Assembly: GCF_031127815.1 (NCBI RefSeq)
Contig: NZ_JARXHY010000002.1
Coordinates: 62,001-126,000, forward strand
Direction of reading: 5' to 3'
DNA from: Pelagicoccus sp. SDUM812003
Lineage (GTDB): Bacteria > Verrucomicrobiota > Verrucomicrobiia > Opitutales > Opitutaceae
DNA: 64,000 bases
Both the position numbers and the translations under genes were made by a program. Position 1 is the stretch's first letter, and every line of letters begins with the position of its first letter. Below, piece by piece: positions 1 through 7,761 of the stretch. The notes beneath the pieces were generated by a model. It saw only the letters and a list, made by a program, of their open reading frames with translations, did no database searches and was not told where the DNA came from.

Positions 1-1307
1 ATGCTCATGAAATGGTCGAGCGATTCCGCCACCCCATCGTTGTCCACGTCACGGGCGAACCAGATATCCCCGCCGATGTCGCTATTGTTAGGAGCATCCT
101 CGATGATGTAGATGTTTCCGATAGCGTCCTGGGCAAGGTTGTCAGGCGAGTTGAGCTCGCCCGTGGTGCCCGCGTAGCCAACGTTTTTCAGTGTATCCGC
201 GCTAGCCAATACACCGACCTTGACCTTGGAATCGCTCAGGATCTCGAAGGAGTAAACTTTCTTTTCCGAAGTGACCGCGATGTAAAGCACCTCGTTGCCA
301 TTTGCCAGACGACTAACTTCCATGTCTTCAGGACGGCCGTACGGGGTGGCGCCGACATCGTCAGCCGCGGGACGTCCACCGCGCGTCACGTCGCTGCTAC
401 GCGGGTCGTTCGTCGGACCGTTGCGAAACGGGTCCGTGATGCCCGGCAGGACATTTCCACTACGATCCGTCAGCGGGACCCAAGTCGCCAATCCCGTGCG
501 AACCGCGTTTTCGTTGGATGGATCGTTCCAAAGGTCGGCCGCAACACCTTGGTAGTCGTCGACCTTAAGCGCAAAGGTTTGGCCGCGAGTGTAGTCGCCT
601 GGACGGCTCATGACGAACTTGTAAATAGAACCGGAGTTCCACTCGTCGATGTAGTAGATCACTCGTTTGTCCTGCTCGCTGAAGTTGATGCCTTCGTGAG
701 CGACGTTCGCGATGCTATTGAGTTCGCGCGTCTCCACGTCCTCCGGAGCGGCAAACGGATTGAGCACCTCGATCACGCGGCCTTCAGCTGTCCATTCCTC
801 CGCGAGGAACAACGTGCCATTGGGCGTGAATCGGCAAGGATCGAAGGCCCCATAGTCGTTCGACCAGTTCCCCTGAGCGCCTCCCCAGTCACCTTGGAAA
901 ATGACCTCCGTCGATCTGGCTTCGATGTCGTGGCGGGAAACGCCTGCCCCGAACGCCGTCTCGTGCGGGATGAAGAGGAAGGAGCCGGTATCATCGTATG
1001 CCATCATGTCGAACATCGAGGAGTTGTTTCCGATCGGCACGCGCACAACCGACTGAAGCGGGCTGAGCACCGCGTCCTCGACTTCGCGCAGGCTCACGAT
1101 GTTGAACTGGGAAATGCCACTGGGAGTCACCCACGGCTCCATGAGCTCTTCGAGGTCGTTTGGAGCAACGACAGGAGCGGACTCCGTCAAAGGCTCGAAC
1201 CAAATGTCGGATCCGCCCGCGTGGGAGGAGCTGGTGAAGGCCGAAGCGGCGCACAGAGACAGGAAGCCGGCGCGCACGTACGCCGTCTTTTTCGATGAGT
1301 TATTCAT
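1..1307 (-). CDS. PhoX/DUF839-family secreted protein, 3' end cut by window
   Basis: Read on the minus strand from ATG at 1307, this frame stays open for 435 codons to the window edge, so the C-terminus is missing. Residues 1-30 look like a signal peptide (hydrophobic stretch, then SSHAGG). The body fits the PhoX/DUF839 group of exported propeller-like proteins: FDPCRFTPNGTLFLAEEW, GRPEDMEV near residue 323 and SPDNLAQDAIGNIYIIED near 388 are the typical Pro-Glu/Pro-Asp-Asn repeats. In the family, PhoX itself is a calcium/iron alkaline phosphatase, but many DUF839 members have no tested activity, so phosphatase function is only a possibility. It stands alone, divergent from the cytochrome gene. 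The long plus-strand frame opposite it is a shadow. Confidence 0.8.
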   Translation of the reverse strand, partial: MNNSSKKTAYVRAGFLSLCAASAFTSSSHAGGSDIWFEPLTESAPVVAPNDLEELMEPWVTPSGISQFNIVSLREVEDAVLSPLQSVVRVPIGNNSSMFDMMAYDDTGSFLFIPHETAFGAGVSRHDIEARSTEVIFQGDWGGAQGNWSNDYGAFDPCRFTPNGTLFLAEEWTAEGRVIEVLNPFAAPEDVETRELNSIANVAHEGINFSEQDKRVIYYIDEWNSGSIYKFVMSRPGDYTRGQTFALKVDDYQGVAADLWNDPSNENAVRTGLATWVPLTDRSGNVLPGITDPFRNGPTNDPRSSDVTRGGRPAADDVGATPYGRPEDMEVSRLANGNEVLYIAVTSEKKVYSFEILSDSKVKVGVLASADTLKNVGYAGTTGELNSPDNLAQDAIGNIYIIEDAPNNSDIGGDIWFARDVDNDGVAESLDHFMS

Positions 1308-1634
1308 ACGATGGGAATGATTGGATTAGTTGATAGGCGAGCGCTCGGTCGCCAAAACCGGCCTTGGCCGAGCAAAAAAAGTCAAAGCGTCTCGTCGTTT
1401 CGGCATCAACCCTCAAGAGGATTTATGTCGTTACATTTTCAATACATTGTGACACTCAGGCTTCGAAAGCTCGAGTCCAGCGCAAATCGTCACCTGCTTG
1501 TTGCTTGAGAATCGGAATCGTCGCGTTTTCGTGAATTTGTAACAGAAGAGTGGTCGCAATTTCTATATAAAAGCGCCTTTCCCTCGTTCTGTATTCACTT
1601 TCCAACGCCAAGAAACCCGTATTCGCGCCTGACC
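1308..1634. other. Divergent intergenic region (327 bp)
   Basis: Lies between the divergent PhoX-like and cytochrome genes, so it should hold both promoters. An inverted repeat GCTCGG (1343-1348) / CCGAGC (1368-1373), with inner CCAA/TTGG, would form a stem-loop in the 5' leader of the minus-strand gene. It is followed on the plus strand by an A-run, so it is not a terminator for either gene. TATATAA at 1564-1570 could be a -10 element for the cytochrome gene but has no convincing -35 partner. I see no small gene. Confidence 0.4.
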
Positions 1635-3314
1635 ATGAAACGTTCCGCTTGCCCTCTTCTCCCTGCCCTCTGCCTCGCGTCATGCCTTTTTCTCTCCCCG
1701 AGCGTAGCCTCCACCGACTCTCAAGATCCGTACGAGCGTCTGATACAGATGTTGCGTAGCTCGGGCGACGTCATTCCACCCAAGCTGCAGGGGCATCCGG
1801 TGGCCAACCTCTACAACCGCGAAGCGATCGTGCCACCTCAGTGCTACACGCGCACCGAAGGCTATTTCAACCCCTGCTACGTCTGCCACCAGGAGGAGAT
1901 TCCGGATCGGGAGAACACCATGAACGACGATGACTTGCAAGCCGACTACAGTTTCAGCGACCTCGGCAAAACGAATCATTGGAAGAACCTCTTCGAAGAC
2001 CGGAGCGAACGCACGGCATCGATCTCCGACGAGGAAATTCTCGCCTATATCAACGATGACAACTACAGCGAATTGGCCGATCGGCTAGTGGTCAGTCGCT
2101 TTGAAGGCTGGATCCCCGATCTCGACAACCTGCAGGAAGGCGCGGCTGCGTTCGACGAAAACGGCTTCGCTCGCGACGGCAGCGCTTGGGTCGCCTACAA
2201 CTACAAGCCGGTGCCCAGCACCTTCTGGCCGACAAACGGATCGACCGACGATGTGATGATCCGCCTCCCGGAGCCCTTTCGCATGACTGATGCCAACCAG
2301 TATTCACGCGACGTATACATTGCGAACCTATCGATACTCGAAGCGAATATCAAAGGAGCAACCGAGATCGAAACCTTGCCCATCGACGAAGCCGTGGTCG
2401 GAGCAGACCTCGATTCCGATGGACAGCTTTCCATAGCCCATCGTATCAACAATCTAGATACATTCGTAGGCATGGCAAGAGACCACTACCTAGAGAAGCA
2501 CCTATACCCGCAAGGGACCGAGTTTCTACATACGGTGCGCTACCTGGGAGTCGAATCGGATGGCAGCATCGGCCCGTCGCGACGCATCAAAGAGGTTCGC
2601 TATATGAAGAAGTGGCAAGCGTACAACAAGCGCATCTACCAGCGGCGCTACCAGCTGGAGGGCTTCGAGAAGGAGGCTGGGAACCTGCCCGGCTACCACA
2701 ACCTGGGCGATTGGGGACTGGACAACGGCACCGGCTGGTCCGTGCAAGGGTTTATCGAGGGACCGCACGGGCGGCTCCGAGCGAGCACCTACGAGGAAAA
2801 CCTTTTCTGCATGGGCTGCCACAATTCCATTGGCTCCACTATCGACAAGACCTTCAGCTTCGCGCGCAAGATCGACGGCCCGCTGGGCTGGAAGTACATC
2901 GATCTCAAAGGCATGAAGGACGCGCCCACGCTCGGAGAGGCTCAAGGCGAATACCTGACCTATCTGGAACGCGTCGGCGGAGGCAGCGAATTTCGTAACA
3001 ACCCGGAGATGGCAGCCCGTTGGTTCACCTCGGACGGGCAAATGGACCGAGCGAAGGTCGAGGCGGCAGCGGACGTATACGAGCTGGTGACTCCATCCGT
3101 GGAACGAGCTCTCCTGCTCAACAAGGCCTACAAGACCATCGTGGAAGATCAGGACTACATTTACGGTCGCGACGCCACGGTGACGCCGCCACGAAACGTC
3201 TACAGCGAGATTGACAACGAGCGCACGCCGACGCTGCCCAACGATCGCATTTTCCCGTGGAACATACTGCTGGACTGGCAGCATGCGCCCGAGCTGTCGG
3301 CGAGCAATCCCTAG
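1635..3314 (+). CDS. Secreted two-haem c-type cytochrome family protein
   Basis: 559 residues with an N-terminal signal peptide (about 1-26, ending SPSVAS). Two CxxCH haem c attachment motifs are visible, C81-YV-C84-H85 and C392-MG-C395-H396, widely separated, so this is probably a periplasmic electron-transfer protein or oxidoreductase with two haems. Between them are conserved-looking blocks such as STFWPTNGSTDDVMIRLPEP and LYPQGTEFLHTVRYLGV. I recognise the type from uncharacterised proteins of marine bacteria but know no assigned function. The ATG at 1635 is chosen because the signal peptide begins directly there. A small lipoprotein gene starts 73 bp after the stop and is probably co-transcribed. 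Confidence 0.85.
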   Translation: MKRSACPLLPALCLASCLFLSPSVASTDSQDPYERLIQMLRSSGDVIPPKLQGHPVANLYNREAIVPPQCYTRTEGYFNPCYVCHQEEIPDRENTMNDDDLQADYSFSDLGKTNHWKNLFEDRSERTASISDEEILAYINDDNYSELADRLVVSRFEGWIPDLDNLQEGAAAFDENGFARDGSAWVAYNYKPVPSTFWPTNGSTDDVMIRLPEPFRMTDANQYSRDVYIANLSILEANIKGATEIETLPIDEAVVGADLDSDGQLSIAHRINNLDTFVGMARDHYLEKHLYPQGTEFLHTVRYLGVESDGSIGPSRRIKEVRYMKKWQAYNKRIYQRRYQLEGFEKEAGNLPGYHNLGDWGLDNGTGWSVQGFIEGPHGRLRASTYEENLFCMGCHNSIGSTIDKTFSFARKIDGPLGWKYIDLKGMKDAPTLGEAQGEYLTYLERVGGGSEFRNNPEMAARWFTSDGQMDRAKVEAAADVYELVTPSVERALLLNKAYKTIVEDQDYIYGRDATVTPPRNVYSEIDNERTPTLPNDRIFPWNILLDWQHAPELSASNP

Positions 3315-3387
3315 GAGAGGCCGAAGCGGGATCGATCGAGGACTTTTTGCGATTGCTCGCCAAAAGTTCCACCGTATTGTCCAAAAC

Positions 3388-3885
3388 GTGATCCATCGCC
3401 TTCTGTCCTTTTGCTCTATCGGCGTCCTCGCGCTGCTCCTAAGCTCCTGCGAGACGACTACGGACTACGGCTACTTCGTCGATCGTTTCGATGATGACGC
3501 CATCGTGCTCATGTATCGATTGATGGACGAAGCGGTTGCTCGGGGAGACTACGAAGAGTATATCAGCTTCTTCGCTCCTGGCTTCACCCAGGTCGACAAG
3601 TCGGACGCAAACCAACCTGCGTACTACGGGCACGAGTTTTTCGATCAGGTAGAGGAGATTTTCAATACGACCTCCATGTTGGAGATCCGCACCGTGGTTA
3701 TGGACATCGAGTACACGGTGCCGGGATCCGAAGCGCTCGTCACCGTGCAGGAGGAGGAAAAGCGTATCCAATACGGAAACACGCAGCACTTCACAAGCCT
3801 CTACGAGATGCAGCTTGGTTTCGAAGACGGCTGGATTTTCATAAACCGATCCGAACGCACTGCGTTTCAGGTGATCGACGAATAG
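3388..3885 (+). CDS. Small lipoprotein, possibly NTF2/SnoaL-like fold
   Basis: 165 residues from GTG at 3388. This start is preferred over upstream in-frame starts because it puts a lipoprotein signal (VIHRLLSFCSIGVLALLLSSC) at the N-terminus, with Cys in a lipobox, and avoids overlap with the cytochrome gene. The mature part (YRLMDEAVARGDYEEYISFF ... SLYEMQLGFEDGWIFINRSE) has the helix-then-curved-sheet pattern seen in SnoaL/NTF2-like proteins; this is inference from pattern only. It follows the two-haem cytochrome by 73 bp on the same strand and may be an accessory lipoprotein of that protein. No catalytic motif is visible. Confidence 0.65.
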   Translation: MIHRLLSFCSIGVLALLLSSCETTTDYGYFVDRFDDDAIVLMYRLMDEAVARGDYEEYISFFAPGFTQVDKSDANQPAYYGHEFFDQVEEIFNTTSMLEIRTVVMDIEYTVPGSEALVTVQEEEKRIQYGNTQHFTSLYEMQLGFEDGWIFINRSERTAFQVIDE

Positions 3886-3973
3886 GTAGCCACGAGACTA
3901 GACGGCCCTCCTCCTACCCCGGCCGCCTAGCCCGTGTCTTCGATCGAGGGGCTTCTCGCCCCACGCATACTAC

Positions 3974-6832
3974 CTAAACTGCATAAAGCCTTCGCACGCT
4001 TTCGCGGTCCTCGAAATGGAGCGAGAGCTCCATCACCGTCATTCCCTCCCTGGCGTTCGGATCCACGGCTCGCTGCAAGGAATCAAGCACCAGAAAAAAC
4101 AGGTTCTCGCTCCAAATCCCCTTTCGACCCTTCCGGGAAACGGACATCAGCTCCATCAACGCTCCGTTGAGCTCGTCTAGCCGGTACCGCTCCAGAATCC
4201 CGTCCTCATGAATCGCGTCGAAAATGTCGTCCAGACGCAGCAGGGCTTTCTTGAAGCGCCTCTCCGCCAGATACGCGTGGTAGAGCTCGCGGCCGAAGGG
4301 CACCACGTCGGAGTTGCCGAGCTCGTCGTACACGACGTACTTCTTGCGACCGCTACGGTGGCGACTGCTCCACGAGCGCTCGTCGATGCGACTGTGCCGC
4401 ATGTAGCTCTCGAAGGACGCTTCCGAAAAGAAGCGGCGGCCGGACGCGTAATAGCGATCCGAGAAATACTGGCGAAAGCTTTGGCTGATCAGATCCTCCA
4501 GCTCGTCGTCGTACGCGAGAAACACCTTGCTGAAAGCCCGCGGGCTGTAGCGCACGGTATACTTCAGCGAGAAACGGGACGGCGTTTTGTCAGCGAATTC
4601 CAAATACAGTTCATCCGCCATGAGCTCGGCGCTTTCGCAGATGCCAAGCTGCTCCGCGAATCGCAAGTAGTCAGCCAGCTCGCCCCATCGCGGCGTATCG
4701 TCCTCTTGCATCACTCGATAGTCGGTCGCCAAATCGAGAATTTCCGGACCGAAGAAATCGGCGTTCTCGCCTTCGGCATCCCCGACCAAAGCCTCCGCCT
4801 GGGCTCTCAAGTTGTAGGCGGTAGTGGTCAGCTCCTTCAGGCCGTATCCACTTTTGTAGCGCGTTTCCAATGCGGTTTTCGAATCGTAGAGAAACACTGC
4901 TCCGTTTCCTTGATTCTGAATGCGCGAGTTTTCGACTTGGCTGGCCCGGCAAAGGCATTCCTTGCCCCACCCAAAGACGTGCAGTCGCAAGTTTCGACAG
5001 TCCACCAGGCTGCGATGAAACTGGCCCGAGTGGGTTTTGAGATAGGGTTCGCGAAAGGCTTGCAGCGCGGGACGGAAGTTTCCTTTGATGCACTCCTCGT
5101 AGAGCCCACGGCCCTCTTCGCTGCGAAGATCGAGCTCGATATCTAGGATGCAATCGCTGGAGCGGCGGCGGGCGTAACTCGCCGAAAGGGATAGCTCCAA
5201 CTTGCGAGCGAAGCCGTTCTCCAATTCGACGGCGAGCTGCGAACGGAATCCGAGCAAAGCCTTAGCCGCCTGCCTGGCTCGCCGAAACGTCGCCGGGTCC
5301 GCCAACTCCGTCTCCGCTAGATCGAACACCCGGCGTGAAAGGTCGCCGAGCTCCCCAGCCATCAAGAGCTTGAAGTCGCTGGGAGACGACAGGGAGCTGA
5401 GGCGGTTGACCAATCCATCCACATCGAGGCGTTGGTCGACGCTTTTTAAGTAGCTTCTAATTCCGCGAAAAGAACCCGCTTCGCTGACGATTTCCTTTAG
5501 CTTGCCCAGGCGTTTGCGAAGATCGAAAAGGCTCTTAGCGTCGCTGACGACCCCAACCAGCGGTTCCCCGAGGACAATTTCGATCAGATCCCATGTATCC
5601 TCGTCTTCGATACGTTTCAAAAACATTTCCGCATCGCTCCCGACCAGCGAATCGATTTTCTCCACCAGAGCCTCACCCTTTGCTAGTCCGGCTTGGGCCA
5701 CCTCCAAAAGACGCCGATCCGCCTCTCCCTCAAACTCCTTCAATTCCACCAACACCCGTTCGCTCAGCCCCTGCAACGCTTCGTAAGACTTGCTAGCTAG
5801 CACGTTCTCGTAGAACGACTCCGCCAAGGCGCCCAATTGCTCTCCGTACCGGGCTTTGAGCATTCCCATAGCATCCGACCAGCTATCGCAGCGCGAGATC
5901 GCCTCCAACCAGCGCAGGGCGGTGTCAAGATTGACCCCGAGCAAGGCTCCGAGCAAGCGATTCGGGTCCCTGCCAAGCCCTTCCACCTTGATGCCCGCGT
6001 TGATGTCCAAGCCACCGGCACCTTCGAAGGAGCGACTCCGCGATCGTCGAGCCTGCAGTCGCGCCCAGCCGCCTTCGCTGCCTTTTCGCGAGCAGATTTC
6101 GAAAACTCCGCCCAAGCGACAGGACGCGGCGAGCGAAGCACCCACATTGACGCGGTATTGAAATTCCGGATTCAGACCTTGAATATCCACGGATCGCGAT
6201 CCTCGCGTTTCATAACCAGCTTGGGCCGTCCCCCAAAGTTCGAGATTGCTCCGTATTCCAATTCCCGATACGCTTCCATCTTGCAGCGTTTCGGGATCCA
6301 AAGCGCTTTGCAACGGCCAGCGTAGCCCACTGAAGAACGAGCTCAACGCCTCCCTTGCGGGCATCGTTTTATCGAAAGCAAGACAGTGGAAGAAGTGAAA
6401 GGCATTTTCGCTATCCATGCCGCCCCTTCCTTTGAAGTAGGCGCCTACGGGAGACGCCACATCGGCGGTGAGGCCACCATCGCCAGAGATTTCCAGCGCC
6501 AGAATCGCTTGCTTGTCGAAATCGATCTCTCCGTCCATCTGGCCTGTGAGCGATCCCTCCAAACCAGACTCCTCGCAAACGACGTACAAGCGCTTCACCA
6601 GTTCGGCGGATCCGCTCAACTGCAGATTGAGCGGACTGGTGGCGCCTCCCAGTCGAACCTCCTTCGTCGAATCGTCGATCCGAAAGGTTCCGAGCTCCAG
6701 CAGCGAGCAGTCCGTTTCGAAAGGCTCATCGGTCAGCAGCAGGCGTTTTAGAAGGTCGGAGTTGAAATCGACTTCAAGCGGGGCATCGAGAATCGATTGT
6801 CTCCGTTCAGAGAGCGTCAGGTCACTACTCAT
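3974..6832 (-). CDS. Very large orphan protein of unknown function
   Basis: About 952 residues from ATG at 6832 (MSSDLTLSERRQS). An in-frame start 24 codons upstream exists, but the extra peptide is Pro-rich and looks untranslated. There is no signal peptide or membrane segment, so it is probably cytoplasmic. The N-terminal third is rich in beta-strand and glycine (Gly/Asp-rich, GAYFKGRGGM, NINAG-like stretches). The middle (about 330-560) is strongly helical with Leu/Glu/Lys heptads, possibly coiled coil. The C-terminal third has a charged, aromatic-rich region (RQYFSDRYYASGRRFF). I recognise no family. It stands alone, convergent with the lipoprotein gene and divergent from the AlkZ-related gene. 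Several long antisense frames overlap it; the even amino-acid composition of this frame argues that it is the real one. Confidence 0.7.
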   Translation of the reverse strand: MSSDLTLSERRQSILDAPLEVDFNSDLLKRLLLTDEPFETDCSLLELGTFRIDDSTKEVRLGGATSPLNLQLSGSAELVKRLYVVCEESGLEGSLTGQMDGEIDFDKQAILALEISGDGGLTADVASPVGAYFKGRGGMDSENAFHFFHCLAFDKTMPAREALSSFFSGLRWPLQSALDPETLQDGSVSGIGIRSNLELWGTAQAGYETRGSRSVDIQGLNPEFQYRVNVGASLAASCRLGGVFEICSRKGSEGGWARLQARRSRSRSFEGAGGLDINAGIKVEGLGRDPNRLLGALLGVNLDTALRWLEAISRCDSWSDAMGMLKARYGEQLGALAESFYENVLASKSYEALQGLSERVLVELKEFEGEADRRLLEVAQAGLAKGEALVEKIDSLVGSDAEMFLKRIEDEDTWDLIEIVLGEPLVGVVSDAKSLFDLRKRLGKLKEIVSEAGSFRGIRSYLKSVDQRLDVDGLVNRLSSLSSPSDFKLLMAGELGDLSRRVFDLAETELADPATFRRARQAAKALLGFRSQLAVELENGFARKLELSLSASYARRRSSDCILDIELDLRSEEGRGLYEECIKGNFRPALQAFREPYLKTHSGQFHRSLVDCRNLRLHVFGWGKECLCRASQVENSRIQNQGNGAVFLYDSKTALETRYKSGYGLKELTTTAYNLRAQAEALVGDAEGENADFFGPEILDLATDYRVMQEDDTPRWGELADYLRFAEQLGICESAELMADELYLEFADKTPSRFSLKYTVRYSPRAFSKVFLAYDDELEDLISQSFRQYFSDRYYASGRRFFSEASFESYMRHSRIDERSWSSRHRSGRKKYVVYDELGNSDVVPFGRELYHAYLAERRFKKALLRLDDIFDAIHEDGILERYRLDELNGALMELMSVSRKGRKGIWSENLFFLVLDSLQRAVDPNAREGMTVMELSLHFEDRESVRRLYAV

Positions 6833-7151
6833 GGAAGAGGGTTGGATTGGAATAGGGTTGAAGGGACACACCCAACCAACCGGCAGCAGGCGGGCAGTCG
6901 CCACTGAAGCAAGTCAGCGTTTCGGGCACGCCTGTCGGATCGGAGCGTTGGATGAATTACAAGAGGAGCCCGAACGCCCGCGAAGGACAATCAAGCCAAA
7001 AGAATTAGACAGGCGATCACCCTATTCAGGATTCGGCAAAGCGCAAGGTTGGGCGAGCCAAGGCTCTAGGCTATAGTTCGCTCGCTAATTTTCAGTTTAC
7101 CGATCATATGCTCCGCTAATAAGAACGACTTCGAAACGCCAGCCACTCCCC
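6833..7151. other. Divergent intergenic region (319 bp)
   Basis: Separates the orphan protein gene (minus) from the AlkZ-related gene (plus). A plausible plus-strand promoter is listed separately. A short inverted repeat, GAGCC-AA-GGCTC, sits just before that promoter. No small gene or RNA is recognised. Confidence 0.4.
7049..7077 (+). promoter_or_regulatory. Candidate sigma-70-type promoter for the AlkZ-related gene
   Basis: TTGGGC at 7049-7054 and TATAGT at 7072-7077 are separated by exactly 17 bp. The -10 matches the consensus at 5 of 6 positions and the -35 at 3 of 6. It lies about 75 bp upstream of the ATG at 7152. Consensus match only. Confidence 0.35.
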
Positions 7152-7679
7152 ATGACAGTCACTACCATCGAAGAAGCCTTGGATTTCGTGCAAGATCAGG
7201 GCATCTGCACCCTCTTCAGTTCCAAAGACCGAAAGATCACCAGCTTATGGGAGGCGGTGGACCTCCCGGAAAACGACGGACGGACCAAATGGGGACAAAG
7301 GGTCGAAGCGATCTGGGCCTGGAAAAACGAGCTGCCCGCCTGCTACCCGGATCTAGTGTTCTACGGAAAAATCCGCGGCGGCGTGGCCGCGCTGATGTCG
7401 ATGGACTATCTGAGGGAAACGCACTACCCCACTCACCATCTCCCGGTAGATCACTGCCCGCCGCTGGCCCGCGACGTCTACGAGATCGTTCGGCTCAATC
7501 CCTGCGAAACCGCCGAGCTAAGGTGCGAGGCCATGGAGTCCTGCCACTGCAGCAAAAGCCAGTTCGACACCGCTCTCAAGAAGCTGCAGATCACCCTCAA
7601 CATCGCGCGCACCAACGAGCCCGATGTGGAAAACGATCTGTGGCTTCCGTTTCTGGAACTGTATCCAGATTTCGAATAA
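7152..7679 (+). CDS. AlkZ-related protein (winged-helix-like)
   Basis: 175 residues starting MTVTTIEEALDFVQDQGICT. The pattern (LFSSKDRKITSLWEAV ... KWGQRVEAIWAWKNELPA ... LVFYGKIRGGVAALMSMDYL ... LNPCETAELRCEAM ... SKSQFDTALKKLQITLNIAR) matches the short proteins named AlkZ-related: they carry the winged-helix-like part of the AlkZ/YcaQ glycosylase superfamily at roughly half the length of true AlkZ (about 400 residues). AlkZ excises DNA crosslinks and alkylated bases with a QxQ motif; I see no such motif here, so catalysis should not be assumed. The C-terminal half looks like a helix-turn-helix, suggesting nucleic-acid binding. It stands alone and convergent with the RND operon. Confidence 0.75.
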   Translation: MTVTTIEEALDFVQDQGICTLFSSKDRKITSLWEAVDLPENDGRTKWGQRVEAIWAWKNELPACYPDLVFYGKIRGGVAALMSMDYLRETHYPTHHLPVDHCPPLARDVYEIVRLNPCETAELRCEAMESCHCSKSQFDTALKKLQITLNIARTNEPDVENDLWLPFLELYPDFE

Positions 7680-7718
7680 TGCCGTCGGCGAGGCGTACCA
7701 GCTCTCGCGGATGCTGGC

Positions 7719-7740
7719 GCGGGACCGGCTGCGGACCCGC
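7719..7740. terminator. Possible bidirectional stem-loop between convergent genes
   Basis: GCGGGACCG (7719-7727), loop GCTG, CGGACCCGC (7732-7740): a nine-pair stem with one A-A mismatch, between the convergent AlkZ-related and RND genes. No T-run follows on either strand, so it is at best a weak or factor-assisted terminator. Confidence 0.35.
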
Positions 7741-7761
7741 ACCGAACGTTCAATCACTCTC

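Noticed and set aside
12-1298. 428-codon plus-strand frame
   Set aside because: It is antisense to the PhoX/DUF839-type gene, has Arg/Val/His-rich composition and no family pattern, while the minus strand reads a signal peptide and family motifs.
4208-5146. 312-codon plus-strand frame opposite the large orphan gene
   Set aside because: Composition is of the Val/Ala/His/Gln antisense kind; the minus-strand frame is three times longer and more balanced.
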